Shown here: in pieces, positions 51,044 through 63,658 of the stretch
How positions within the stretch are numbered: the first letter of the stretch is position 1
Layout: each line of letters begins with the position of its first letter
NCBI RefSeq assembly: GCF_000189635.1
Contig: NW_002476319.1
Location: forward strand, 372,001-436,000
Source: Tetrahymena thermophila SB210
Taxonomy: Eukaryota; Ciliophora; Oligohymenophorea; Hymenostomatida; Tetrahymenidae
DNA: 64,000 bases
Direction: 5' to 3'
Notes under the pieces: generated by a model
What the model saw: only the letters and a program-made list of their open reading frames with translations
Told to the model about the DNA's origin: nothing
Databases searched by the model: none
Made by a program: the position numbers and the translations under genes

Positions 51044-53449
51044 CCTCTGTTAATTTAATTAATTTCCCTCCCCAACCCTAATAGTAAATAGATAATTCTA
51101 ATTATTTCATTCATTTCCCAAATTAATTAATTAATCTTATCCCATATCAAGCAAATTTTAAATCTAATAAAACAAACTTCCCTTCTTTCTCTCCTCCCTC
51201 CTTCCCTACCTTCTTCTTGCACGCAGTTAATTCAATCATCTCTCCCACTTAAAAGCAAGCGGCATATAAATTCGCCTCAAAATTTACTTTAAATTGTATT
51301 AATCTTTTGGGTATAGTTTGTCATTGATTCCAAGCAAGTAATCATTGACATATAACACTGAATGATATTATATATAAATATATATACATATATCATATTG
51401 TTTGGTTTTAAAATGAAATATCATGCCTAATACTTAAAAGTGTATTTCAATAATTAAATCTACTATAAAATAAACAATGTATGTAGAATGAGCTCATGTT
51501 ATTTATAATAATTTTAATGCGAAAGCATTTTTTTGCATTTCAATTTTATTGATATTACAAATTATTATTCAGACATAATTTATCTTCCGCCGTCTATCAC
51601 AACTTGAGTATTAAATAGGTTTGTTTTTTTTCTATGACAAATCATCTCCTTCCTTCCTTCACACTCTCTCTTCTTCCTACCCATAGCTAACAGTAATGCC
51701 ACCAATCGCTTTATTGATTGGGGTAACATTTTTATTTGCTGACTAATCTTTTTTTGCTTATTTTTTAATTAAAATTTCTTCCCATTTATTAATTTAAATC
51801 ATCAACTTCATCTCTGTTTCTCTGCCCCCATCTATTTTATCTTATCTAATTCATTCATTCCAAATTTAATGTAAATAACTATTTGATTTTTTCTTCATTT
51901 TACTTTCTTCCTTAAGAATTAAGCCATTCACTTATTCATTCATTCATTGATCCGATCCATCTATCAATCAATCATTAAAAGTCATTAAAAATTCCTCAAT
52001 GAGTTAGTTATTTTGAGAAGAAGATAGTTTTTTCTTGATGTAGCTTTTTCAATATTTATGTTTAGAATATATTTTAAATCTTTTGTTCAGCAAATAAATC
52101 TAAAAAAATTATTTTTAGTTAAAGCTAACAATAAAATTCATATTTTTTCAAAATAGTTCAAATCATCATAATCACAATTAAAAAAAATAGATACACTAAA
52201 AATTTAAAAAGCGCTTAGAAATATTTCTAACATTTCATAGAATTATCAAATCTGCAAAATGTAGATTCAAGACATGATTAAACATTTAAAAAAACTTAAA
52301 AATTTTAAATATTAAATCGTTTTTTTATTTTAAATTTCTAAGAAACAATAAATGAAAAATAGTAATTAAATTAGATTTTTAATTATTCTAAAAAAGGAGT
52401 TTGGATTGCTAAACAAAATTTAAGATAATAAATAAAAATTAGTTTATTAATGTGTCTATCATAATATATCTAAATGAATTTTTTTAATATACTAAAAAAC
52501 TAATAAGTTTGTCTTCATGATTTTCTCATTCATTCATAAGAAATAAAATAGAGCTCTTGCATTTATTTATTAATTTATTGATAAATTTGATTTTCTTATG
52601 AATAGAGTATTGAATTAGTTTTCTCAATTACTTAATAAATAAACAAAAAAGAAAGAAAGAAATAAAAAATTTATAAAATAGATAATATTAAGTGGTTATT
52701 TTACAAAATAATTACTCAACTTTTAAATTTTGGTTTTAAATATAAAGTTAACTCTTAATTATCTTTATAAAAATATGAAAAAGAACTAAAATTCTTTGAA
52801 TTTCTTTTTTGAGTAATGCTTGATCCTTTCATTATTAATCTCCTCTTCTTAATAACTAAATAATTCTTTTATATTTGTTTAAATATATTTATTACGGTAT
52901 TTATCTAATTTATATAGCTAGCTAACATTCATAGATAATACTTTTATAATTGCAGAACTAAAAATATATTATATATTCATTCATTTCTTTGAAATTGAAT
53001 TTATTTAGTTTTAAGAATAAAATAGAAATTATTATGAATTTCTATTTCTTAATTTGTTAGTACTCACCTTATTTACATTTAAAAGCAAAGCTAAATTAAA
53101 ATTAACACAAAAAGTACCTTTAAATTAATTATAAACCTTTTAATAGTGAAAAAAACTAATTTCTTAAGATGCAAAATCAGTCTACTTCTATGCTAAATTA
53201 AATAGAGATCATTTATGACGCTATTTACATAAAATTTATTAATATAAACCAAATTTCTTAAAAAACATTTGGCGTCATTTATATGCTTTAAGATAGAAGT
53301 AAATTCCGAAAAGATTAGTTGATATTTATTTATTAGTTAAATTAATTTTAATAAAAAAAGTAAATTACTAATTCTAAAATATAAGATCATATATATATAT
53401 TTACTAATATATCTACTTTGAAAATTTTATAAATATACACAAAACCACC
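51044..53449. other. intergenic region with C/T-rich tracts
   Basis: No gene recognised. Plus-strand C/T-rich tracts occur at about 51180-51250, 51640-51700 and 51800-51930, unusual for this otherwise A/T-dominated spacer. The last 300 bp hold the inverted TGACG element upstream of the first patatin gene. Confidence 0.5.
53183..53301. promoter_or_regulatory. interrupted inverted repeat with TGACG half-sites
   Basis: The left arm begins TACTTCTAT (53183-53191) and ends TTTATGACGC (53212-53221); the right arm begins GCGTCATTTATA (53272-53283) and ends ATAGAAGTA (53293-53301), its reverse complement. It lies 150-270 bp upstream of the patatin-like gene at 53450. The same blocks (ATAGAAGTA, TGACG, CGTCA) recur upstream of the paralog at 61992. 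TGACG is the core half-site of many bZIP factors, but which factor binds here is unknown. Confidence 0.45.
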
Positions 53450-54283
53450 ATGGAAACTATTGATTAATAATAAATTAACATTGGCTAAGATCAGTAACCT
53501 CGTAAAAAAGAACTTCTCTTTAGTGGAGGAGCTGGTGCTGTAGGCTATTAAATGGGCTACTGCTAAGGTTTAATTGAAATTGTTGGAAAGGAAAAATTGA
53601 AAGAATATAGAGTAGGAGGAGTTTCTGCAGGAAGTGCTGTTGCCGGATACTTCCTTTTAGCTGTCTACGACTAAGAACACTCCATGAAAGATTCTTATTA
53701 TAAATATGCTCGTAAAATGTTTGAGAAAAGCAATAAAAAATATTTTGGATTATTCACTAGTTGTGATACTGTTAGAGACTTGGCTTATATGTATTGGGAT
53801 TTAGTAATTAACAATCCTAATTTACCTTCTCTTAAGGATAATTTTCATTTATGTATGACTCATTTATAAGGCATATTTTCTATTAAGCCTCTTATAGTTA
53901 ACGAATTTCTAAGTAGAGAGGATTTTGGTGAAGCTGTTTCCGCAAGTTGTGCTCTTCCTTTGATTACTACTTTTGGACCATGCCGTAAATTTAGAGGAAA
54001 TAGAGTTGTAGACGGGGGATTCACACGCCCTATCCCATACATTGATGAAGACAGCGAGAAAGTATTCTTAAACGTTCTTCCTGATTTCTGCAATCTAATA
54101 CAAAAAATGCCTAAAAATATCAGCATTTTGAATATAACATCTAAAAGCGATGTACTATTCCCTCGTGATTACTGGCTTTGGAGTGAATATTGGAGTGACG
54201 AAATGTACTTAAAAGGTTACTTGGCAGCTCTAAATGATGTTGATGCAATTAAATAAGCTTTTAAAATTAACGAACAATAGTGA
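53450..54283 (+). CDS. patatin-like phospholipase 1
   Basis: 277 residues, single exon, ATG at 53450 in the context CCACCATGG, stop TGA at 54281-54283. Patatin-like enzymes hydrolyse acyl chains from glycerolipids with a Ser-Asp dyad. Seen: the Gly-rich oxyanion loop FSGGAGAVGYQMGY at about residues 24-37; the nucleophile elbow GVSAGS (GxSxG) at about 59-64, Ser about 61; and the DGG catalytic Asp in VVDGGFTRPIP at about 188-198. Length and order match small PNPLA-type enzymes. No signal peptide or membrane helix, so a cytosolic or peripheral lipid enzyme is likely. It is about 50% alike, by eye, with the gene at 61992, which carries an intron in the nucleophile elbow that is missing here. 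Substrate not predictable. Confidence 0.9.
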
Positions 54284-55174
54284 CCTCTTTTAATTGAATA
54301 TATAACCTCCACAAATCAATTATTAATTAATTAATTTGAGGTACAAAACAACAAACAATTACTAAATTTAAAATATCAAAATCCTTCTTAACAAATTAAA
54401 CTATTTATAAATTCTATTTCTCAAATATTAAAATATCTTTCTCTCTGTATAAATATATAAATATTAAATTGTACGTTTTGCAAAATAAAAATATAAAATA
54501 ATTAATTTCAATTCTTTGTCCAATATTAGATTGTTTTTCTATTGAAATTTTTTATTGATTAATTTAAAATTTTTATGTAATTACATAATAAGCTCGTTTC
54601 TGTTAAAATTAAAAAGTTGTTTAATAAAATAGGGCTTAATTGAATATTTGTTTTGTTGAATTTTAAATTTCGGTTTTTATGTATTTAAAAATACATTAAA
54701 AACGATTTATATTTTTTTGGTATTCATTCGTTCATAAATTTTATTAAATAATAATTTTTTTAAAGTTTTATTATCAGAAAGTTAACTTAATAAAAAAAAA
54801 TAATTAATATTAATAAAAAAAAAAATAAATTATTACTTTCTTATAAAAAGATGCTAGCTCAAATTTTTTATTAAAGAAATTTTCTAAAATTTTATTATAA
54901 AATAAAAATAATTTTAGCTTTTAAAAATTGAGATATTCTAAGATTTAAATTAACTAATTCATAAATTAAAATTGGCCTGTATGAAATTAAATCACATTTA
55001 AAAACATTTATAAAAATAATATATTTTAGATTAAAAATTATTTATAAATTTTACAAAATTGATTGAATTACAGTATAATTTTTATAAAACTCTAAATAAT
55101 CTAAAATAAAATGATAGAAATTTTAGGGTATGGATAACAATTAATTGCTTGAAAGAATGTTGAATTTTATTAAA
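54284..55174. other. convergent intergenic region
   Basis: A+T-rich 3' flanks of patatin 1 (plus) and the kinase-TPR gene (minus). Nothing was recognised. Confidence 0.5.
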
Positions 55175-58100
55175 TCATTTTTTTGTTTCAAGTAGCTTTT
55201 AATACTTTTAAGAATTTACACTATCTCCTAGGCAATTATATAATGCTATTATATTTTTCAGAGATTCTTAAATTTCTGGATGGTCATTTTTATAAATTTA
55301 TTCCTTCATTCTCAAAGAATCTAGCAAAAACTTCAGGGCTTATTCATAATCATTAAGACTTTAATAGCACAGTCCTAAACAATTAAGAGATTTTGCAACT
55401 GATGGGTGATTATTTTTGAAGATTTATTTTTTCATTTCAAGGGAATCTTAGAAATATCTTAAAGCAATTCTACTTTCTCCAAATTCTAAAAAACATTGTC
55501 CTAAATTATTAAGAGAAATTGCTATATCAGAGTGATTTCCTGAATAAAGCTTTTTCCTCATTTCTAAAGATTCTTACAAGTATTTTTATGAATTACTTTA
55601 ATCTCTAATGTCTTTGTAACACATTCCGATGTTATTAAGAGAAGTAGCAATCTCACTGTTATTTCCTTAAAAAACTTTTTACCTCATTTCCAATGAATCT
55701 AAAAGAAACTTTAATGCCTACTAATAATCACCATCATCTTTATAGGACATTCCAATATTGTTTAATGAAGCTGCAATATCTTTATGATTTTTTTTTAATA
55801 GCTATCTTCTTACTTTTAGTGATTTTTAAAAATAGTCTAAAGCTTATTTATTATTATTCATCTCTTTGTATATAATTCCAATATTATTTAATGTAGAAGC
55901 AACATCCAAGTGATTTTCTCCAAATATTTTTTTTTGCAATGCTAAAGTCTGCTAATAATAATTTAGTGCTTGTTCATATTCTCTTTTATTTTCAAAGCAA
56001 TAACCTATATTTTTTAGAGTTTCTGCTATTTCTGGATCATCTTCTTCCAAGTTTTATTTTTACAATAGAAGAGCCTGTTCTAGATAATTTAGAGCATTTT
56101 CATAATCAGCAAGTTCCACATAGCATAATCCAATATTACTTAGGTAGACAATTATATCTTCCTAGCTTTCATTGTTAATTTATTTTGACATTTAAAGTGA
56201 TTTTAAATGAAAATCTAGAGCCTTTTGAAAATTACCAAGATCTTAATAGCACAAACCTATATTATTTAGACAATCTGAAATATATTCAGATTAAATATCA
56301 TTTGTTGTCTTATTAAAATATTATAGTGAATCTTCAAAATTTTTGATGGCTATTTAGTATTCACCTTAATTTTAATAACAAATACCAATATTATTAAAGC
56401 AACTACCAATTTCTTTATTATAATCTTTGTTTAACTTTTTTCTTAACTCAATAGATTCTTAAAAGTTCATTATTGCATTTTCATAGTCTTCTAAACTTAA
56501 AAAGCAAGTTCCTATATTATCTAGTATTTCTGATATTTACACTGGATTTTTATTTGGGATTTTCCTTTTCATCTAAAGCGATTCTTCAAAATATTAAAGT
56601 GCTTTTTCATGCTCATCCATATTCTAATAGCTTAGACCAATATAATTAAGTGAATTAGCAATTTTTTCATGATTGCCTTTAAATATTTTCCTTCTCATTT
56701 TCAGTGATTCTTAGAGGTATTTTAAAGCCTTTTCATCTTTACCCATATCAGCATAGCAAAGGCCTAAATTATTAAGAGAGCTAGCAATATCAGGGTGATT
56801 ATCTTTATAAATTATTTTCCTTATCTCAAGAGATTTTTGTAAAAATATTATAGAATTTTACTCATCATTAAGATCACAATAGCATTATCCAATAAAATTT
56901 AGAGAGTCTGCAATCAAAGAATTATCCTTATGATATATTTTTTATCTAATTTATAGAGATTCCTAAAATTTCTCTAAGGCTGATTGGATGTCACCAAGAT
57001 CTCTAAAGCATATGCCCAATTGATTATATGAATCAGCTAGAATAGGGTGTATTTCGTTATAAAACTCTTTTGCCATTTCATTTGATTCTTGGAGATAGGT
57101 AAGTGCTAACTAATAATTACCCATAATGTTATAATATACACCAATATTTTAAAGATATTTAATCAATGATGGATTATTTTATTTAAATAATTTTTTACTA
57201 ATATTAATTGATTCAAGCAAATATTTCTCTGCTTTTTAATAATCTTCTAAATCTAAATAACACATTCCCAAATCATTAAGTTAACTTGCTATCAATGGGT
57301 GATTTTTATCTTTAAAAATATTTCTTAGTATTTCATACGATTCAAGTAAATACCTTAAAGCTTTTATTTTATTTTCATTTTTTTAAAAGTGCAGTCCATA
57401 ATTTCTTAGTGAAATAGAAATATCTATTTAATTTCCAACTAAACTTAGTTTGTAAATTTTTATAGATTATTGCAAATAGTCCTATGCTTTTTGGTTGTCA
57501 TCTAAATCATGATAAACCATCCCAATATTATTCATACAATTAGCAATCATTGGGTGATTTTTTCCCTTGAATATAGAAATGAACTATTCTAAGGCTTCTT
57601 CAAAGTATTTAATTGCACTTTTATCTCCTTAATCTTTATAATATAAACCTAAATTATTTAGACATATAGCACTATAAAGATTTTTTTCATTTTAGAAATA
57701 TTTTTTACAAATTTCTTTACTTTTCAAAAAATATTTTAAAGCCATTTTCTTATTGTGAAGATCTTTGTAACATAAACCAATATTGTTTAAATTGTTAACT
57801 ATTTCAATGTGAGGCTTTTTGTAAATTTATTTTTTCATTTCAAGAGATTCTAAGAAGTAAACTAAGGCTTTTTCATAATTCCCAATATTTTAAAATGAGA
57901 GTCCAATATTGTTAAGTGTATTTGAAATATTGATATCATTTTTTAAAGATAAAATCTTCTAAATTTTAAGAGACTTTTATAATTGATCTATTGCCAATTC
58001 GAAATTTCCAAGATTTAATTAGCAAACACCTATGTTATTAAAGTAATTGGCTACAGTAGGATCTAGATCACTATCTTGTAAATTTAATTGTTTTATTTTA

Positions 58101-60928
58101 TAAGATAATTGAAACATTTCTTAGGCAATTTAATAGTCTCCAAGTTCGAAATAGCATATTCCAATATTATTATATACATTTGATATGTTAGGATGGCTAT
58201 TGTTGAAAATTTATTTTAACATATTAATTGATTCATTCAAATATTTTAATGCACTTTAGTAATCACCTTTGATTTTAAAGTAAATTCCAATATTATTTAG
58301 AACATTTGACAAATCTGGATGATTTTCATTATAAATTTTTCTGTAAATTTTCAAAGATTTTTATAAATATTTGAATGAGTTTTAAAGATCACCTTATCTT
58401 AAATAAAATAAACCCAAGCTATTTAGTGAGCTAGCGACTGCTGGATGGTTTTTTCCAAAGAGAAGCTTTCTCATAATTAGAGACTTTTAGAAATATTTCA
58501 GAGATTTCTAATTTTCACCAATAATTTAGAAACAATAACCAATATTATAGAGAGAACTGGCAGTATCAGGGTGGTTTTGATGAAACAGCTTTCTTCTCAT
58601 AACGAGTGATTCAAATTAATATTTTAATGCCTATTTATTATTGCCAATATTTAGGTAGCAAAGGCCAACATTATTTAAAGAACTTGCAATATCTTAATTA
58701 TTTTCTTAATAAATTTACTTTCTCATTTGTAAAGAATCTAAAAGATACTTTAAAGAAAGCTAATAATTACCCATATTCTTAAAATACATTCCTAAATTGT
58801 TAAGAGATGTAGCAATCAAAGGATGATTTCCGTCAAAATTGCTAGTAATGATTCTATATGACTCTTTAAAACATTTATAAGATTTCTATTTTTCAAAAAT
58901 ATTTTAATAGCAAGTTCCTAAATTGTTTAAACAAACTGATATTTCTGGATGGTTAGGTGAAAAGATCATTTTTTTTAATTCATAAGACTCTTAAAGGTAT
59001 TTTATAGCCATTTAGTAATTACCTATATCTTTATATAGTAAGCCAATATTGTTAAGGGATGTTGCAACATCAGGGTTGGTATCTTAAAAGATCTGTCTAA
59101 ACATTTTTAATGATTTCTCTAGATAAATTTAAGCATTTTAAAAATCTCCTAACTCTTTATAACACGTTCCAATATTATTTAAAGAGCTTGCTACTTAAGA
59201 GTTAGTCCCTTTAAAAATATTCTGAAAAATATTTAAAGACTCTAATAATTTACTTAAAGCTTTTTAGCTATTACCTGTTGCTAAATAGCACAAGCCTAAA
59301 TTATTCAGTGATTTAGCTAAAATAATATTATCCCCTTTTAAAAATTCTTTAGATACTTCATAGTATTTTTCAATATATTTTAAGGCTTTTGTATATTATC
59401 CTAAATCTTTATAGCAAAGACCAATATTACTGAGAGTACTTGCAATTGAAATTTTATCATGGTTTGCTTAAGTCAATTATTTTTTTATCTTTAAAGAATC
59501 CTTTAAATAAATCATCGCTTTTTAGAATTATGCGACATCTTGGTAGCATAAGCCAACGTTATTGAGAGCTTAAGCCTTTTCTTGAAGGTAAATTTGAGAA
59601 TTAATGTAGCATTTCTTTTAATTCAAGTAATTTATTAATTCTAAATTTAATTAATTATAATATAATAGTGACTCCTAGAAATATGGAATATCTTTTTTAC
59701 TATCAAATGGAATTAGTTCAAAAATTTGTTGTATTTTTTTGTGATATAACTGAGCAAATTCAACAAAATCTGATTCAAGAAATAATTTAAAAAATTACTA
59801 ATGCAGTTATAAGCAATTTTGCCTATCAGATTGTAAATTTTAAATCATTTTATTATCGACAATCTCTTAAAAAGATTCAACAAACTTATCTTCAGGGTTG
59901 ACTGTTTTATAAACTTAAATGATTTATTTTAAAGTTAATCCGAGAGAATAAACATCTGCTTTGAAATTAATTCTAGAGTCAAGATCAAGTTATTCCTTAG
60001 GAGCAAACCTTTTAGTAAATCCTTTAATCTTGATTTGAGCATCATCACTTTTTTTAATAGAAGAAATTCCAAAGTCAGTGAATAAATAATTTCCAGAAGA
60101 AGATAAAAGTATATTATCAGGTTTGATATCTAAATGCAAAATATTATACATTCTAAATTAGATTAACCCGTCAAATAAATCAAAAATCATTTGATATAAT
60201 TTTTTTTTATTAAACTCTATCATCATTTTTTCAAGCTGCTCAAGCTCATTTTTTAGACTGAACTAACATTTTTCTAAAATTAAAACTTAAATATCTTATT
60301 AAATTTCAATATAATCAACTAATTCTACAACATTTATATTTTTTTAAAATAATTTCATAATGCTTATTTCCTCATCTATTTCATTTTTATTAGCTTCAAA
60401 GTAAATCTTAAAAACTAAATCTCTATATCTTCTATTTATTTCTAATTTACTTCCCTCGTATATTACACCTTAGCCACCTTTTGCTATAAACTTCCCCAAG
60501 TAATATTATTTTTATAATAACTTATCCAAAATTAAATCTACTTAATTTTTATATTTTAAATCTAAAGTACTAGCTAAATCCTTCTTAATAACATCTCTCT
60601 CCCAAATTCTAAGCTCATAGCTTAGATCTCCTTGTTTAATAACTTAAACAGAGTCTTATTAATTCATTTATTAATAATTAGCAATATCAGTAGGTATTGC
60701 AAGTTGTGCTTATCCTTCTTGATCAAATGAATCTAAACCATTATTTATAAAAGTAGAATTCAAAGTATTTGAAAGCCTTTTTTCTTCACCTAAATCTTAA
60801 ATTTGTGTATTTTGAGCTACTTTTTATGAAGCTTAATCATTATTTTCTTATTTTGTATCAAAACATTAATACTTGATTTTAAGATTTTTTTTAATAGTAA
60901 TATCTTAATTCAAATAATCATTAATCAT
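55175..60928 (-). CDS. protein kinase with about 35 C-terminal TPR repeats
   Basis: 1,917 residues in one uninterrupted 5.75-kb exon, ATG at 60926-60928, TGA at 55175-55177. Residues 1 to about 140 are Gln/Asn-rich. A protein kinase domain follows (about 140-400): Gly loop GKFIAKGGQGVIYEG at about 145, VFKIYF with the ATP-binding Lys near 175, catalytic loop HLDIKPDN at about 265 (HLD instead of HRD), DFG at about 284, APKE in place of APE, and DVYSLGLT. The catalytic residues are present, so it should be active; loss of the HRD Arg suggests it does not need activation-loop phosphorylation. From about residue 430 to the end the protein is a run of about 42-residue kinesin-light-chain-type TPRs (for example HPSVAKSLNCLGLCY and HPDTASSLYNIGYC), a large protein-binding superhelix. 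Kinase-TPR fusions of this kind are typical of ciliates; partners are unknown. Confidence 0.9.
55200..59650 (-). repeat. coding tandem array of about 126-bp TPR units
   Basis: Roughly 35 imperfect in-frame repeats of 126 bp, each encoding one TPR with a P-x-(I/V)-A-x-S-L-x-N-x-G core. Copies are diverged at the DNA level. A few positions show units slightly shorter or longer than 126 bp. Confidence 0.8.
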
Positions 60929-61394
60929 TTTTGTTTTTTTTTCAATAAGATATCTCCTGCTTTAAATCTTTTAGTATGAATTAAGAAAGATCAATATAAA
61001 CAATCTAGCTATGTTTGAAAAAATAAGATGGTTAAATTGTATTATGAATCAAAATTCAATCCAACTTCTTCTTAGCTAAATAGATTCAAAATCTATCAAT
61101 TAAGCTACTTTAAAAAAAAATTATCTTTTTAGTTTTAACTAAATGTAATTATTAAAATTTTTCTTTAAAATATTTAGAAATATTTCTTTTATTTGAGTGG
61201 ATGTAAGATTTATTTTTGTTTTAATAAAAATTGATAAGAATAATTGATTAGAGTTGTATCTAGATAGAGTAGATTTATAAAAGCTTTTTCTAAATATTTT
61301 TTTTATTAATTTAATTTAAAGCAAAATATATCTTAAAAGAAAAATTTATTATTTTATTTTTTTTAGGTAATTTAAAATATTCAACTAAAATTTT

Positions 61395-61441
61395 ATTTAT
61401 TTATTTGTTTATTTATTTATTTATTTATTTATTTATTTGTT
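61395..61441. repeat. TTTA tetranucleotide microsatellite
   Basis: About 11 TTTA units, one of them changed to TTTG; visible directly. Confidence 0.9.
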
Positions 61442-61741
61442 TTGAATATAAAAACTATTTCAATAAATATTTAAAAAATTATTATAATTTTTTTGACAAA
61501 AAGTTAGTTTCAAATAATTTTATTATTATTATTTATTATCAATTGAAATATCTAAAATTTTAGAAACTTAATTTATTGTAGAATTTTCTACTTCCCTTTT
61601 TTCTTATTTTATTTTTTTGATAAATAAAAACTTCTACTATATCTAAATATTATTTAATATTCTCATAATATTGTAATTATTTAGTTCTAAGAGGTAAATC
61701 TTAAGATTTTGGTTAATTTCATAAATGTCTTTATGTATTTG

Positions 61742-61812
61742 ATAGAAGTAAATGACGGCATAAAATGGTAAATTTTCTTTAGTTTTTAGAGTGAAAAGTC
61801 TTTATTTCGTCA
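61742..61812. promoter_or_regulatory. TGACG/ATAGAAGTA motif cluster upstream of patatin 2
   Basis: ATAGAAGTA at 61742-61750, TGACG at 61753-61757 and CGTCA at 61808-61812, within 180-250 bp of the ATG at 61992. The same three blocks sit upstream of patatin 1 but in a different arrangement, so they are candidates for shared control of the two paralogs. Confidence 0.4.
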
Positions 61813-61991
61813 TTTAATATAATCATTTTTAAATGCTATTTTTAACTCTACAAACTGTTTAATAGATATATTTAAAAACATATTTTAGAAATTTTATTAG
61901 TTAATTTAGGAGTTAATTTTTCAATTTAAAACTAAATACAAAGAAAGTAAATAAATACACTCATTCACATATTTACATAAAATTAAATATA

Positions 61992-63046
61992 ATGGTAGAT
62001 TATGCTTAAAATTAAAATTAAACGAATGGAAAGGGTAGAAAAGAGCTACTTTTTAGCGGTGGTGCAGGTGCCGTAGGTTTTTAAATGGGATATACTCATG
62101 GAATTATGGAAATTGTTGGAAAAGACAAGCTTAAAGAGTATTGTTTTGGAGGTGTTTCTGCAGGTAATAATCTAATATTTCTTTTAATTGATGGTTAAAT
62201 ATAAAAATACTTAAACGTTATATTTCTTATTCAAGAAATTTACCATCTAGAGAGTTTACCAATAGAAAAGAATAATTTTTAAAAGCTTTTTTATAATTTG
62301 TCTTTAAATTAATTTGATATTACAATGAATAAATTTCATCCATTTATATTTTTTTTAATTTAGGAACTGCTGTGGCTGCTTTTACTCTGATGGCATTATA
62401 TTCTGATGTGGACTTAAAATAAAGTTACTAAAATTAGATAAGGAAACTATTTTAAAAGGAAAATCGCAAATATCTTGGATTAATTTCAAATGGATAACTC
62501 ATCTTTTAAATGGCTATGGACTTTTGGGAGGATCATCAAAAGCTTAATTTACCTTCTCTAAATGAAAGGTATCATGTCTATTATACATCAATAGAAGGAA
62601 TTCTAAGTTTAAAGGAAAATATTGTACACTAATTTACAGATTAGCTTCATTTTTCCCACTCAGTAGAAGCAAGTTGCACATTGCCAATAATAACCAGATT
62701 TGGATTTTATAAAAAATTTAATGGATAAAAAGTCTTAGATGGAGGATTTACAAAACCTATTCCATACAGATATAAAGACTCAAAAAAAGTATTTTTAAAT
62801 GTAATGCCTAAAGCTCTTAGGTATACCAGAGAAAATATTAAAAATTTATCAATAATTGATCTAACAGAAAATAGCGATGTCTCTTTTCCTTTAGATTATT
62901 GGGTTTGGAGTGAATACTGGGCTGATGAAATGTTTTTAAAAGGTTATCTACAAGCTCTACAAGATAAAGACATAATTACCAAAGCATTTTAAGAGGATGA
63001 AGAATGTGACTAAAAAATAGATGAAATAGATTTCTAATTATAGTGA
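61992..63046 (+). CDS. patatin-like phospholipase 2
   Basis: 284 residues, exons 61992-62163 and 62364-63046, intron 62164-62363 (200 nt), stop TGA at 63044-63046. It shares with patatin 1 the oxyanion loop FSGGAGAVGFQMGY, the elbow GVSAGT (GxSxG), the catalytic DGG in VLDGGFTKPIP, and the C-terminal block FPLDYWVWSEYW. The intron splits the codon for the last Gly of the elbow. The middle part (residues about 75-150) is more diverged than the catalytic blocks, which fits a different acyl preference. All catalytic residues are intact, so it should be active. The C-terminus adds a short acidic tail. Confidence 0.9.
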
Positions 63047-63658
63047 ATATTTATTTAATATACTCCCAAAAGCAAATTAAAATATTTAAAAAAAACAGCA
63101 TAAAAATTTTACTAAAATTTAAAATTAATAAAAAAAAATAATTATTAAACTTTTAATTTTAATAAATAATAATTCATAATAATTTACCAAATTTAACCAA
63201 CCATATATCAAATAACTCAAAATAGCAATTTTGAATAAATATTTATGTTTTAAGTTTTTCACATGTTTCAAATGTATCAATCTTATTCAAAAATCAATTT
63301 ACACCAAGTAAATATGTTTGTTTCAATTTAAATTAAAATAACTTTTTTAAAATAAATTAATTCAAAATTATTAATTTAAAATGCAAATTTTTTTTTTCAG
63401 ACATAATTATGAGTAAACAAATAATAGTATCAATGTATAGGAATTGCCTCACAATAAAATATTTGATCTAAATATTCTTTTATTCAATAATTATTAAATA
63501 TAGCTATTTAAATTCCTTTATTTATTTTTTTAATATATTTTAATAGATAAAAAAATAAAGTATAATTTATTTATTAAACTAATTAACAAATTTTTCAAAA
63601 AAAGTTTTATACTAACTAAATTTAACATGTAAGTACGACAATATAAATAACAATTTTC
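63047..63658. other. convergent intergenic region
   Basis: A+T-rich, nothing recognised. Confidence 0.5.

Larger units (their letters stand above)
60929..61991. other. divergent intergenic region
   Basis: Promoter region shared by the kinase-TPR gene (minus) and patatin 2 (plus). It contains a tRNA-like but incomplete fragment at about 61047-61108, a TTTA microsatellite at about 61395-61441 and the TGACG motif cluster at 61742-61812. Confidence 0.5.

Noticed and set aside
53860-54126. 88-codon minus-strand ORF
   Set aside because: Antisense shadow of patatin 1.
61047-61108. tRNA-like fragment on the minus strand with a 7-nt anticodon loop reading TTG
   Set aside because: A D-arm-like and anticodon-arm-like segment are present, but the acceptor strands do not pair and the T-arm is poor. 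At best a degenerate tRNA fragment.
63190-63210. Partial resemblance to the Tetrahymena chromosome-breakage sequence (AACCAACC)
   Set aside because: Only about 9 of 15 bases agree and no telomere or other end feature is nearby.
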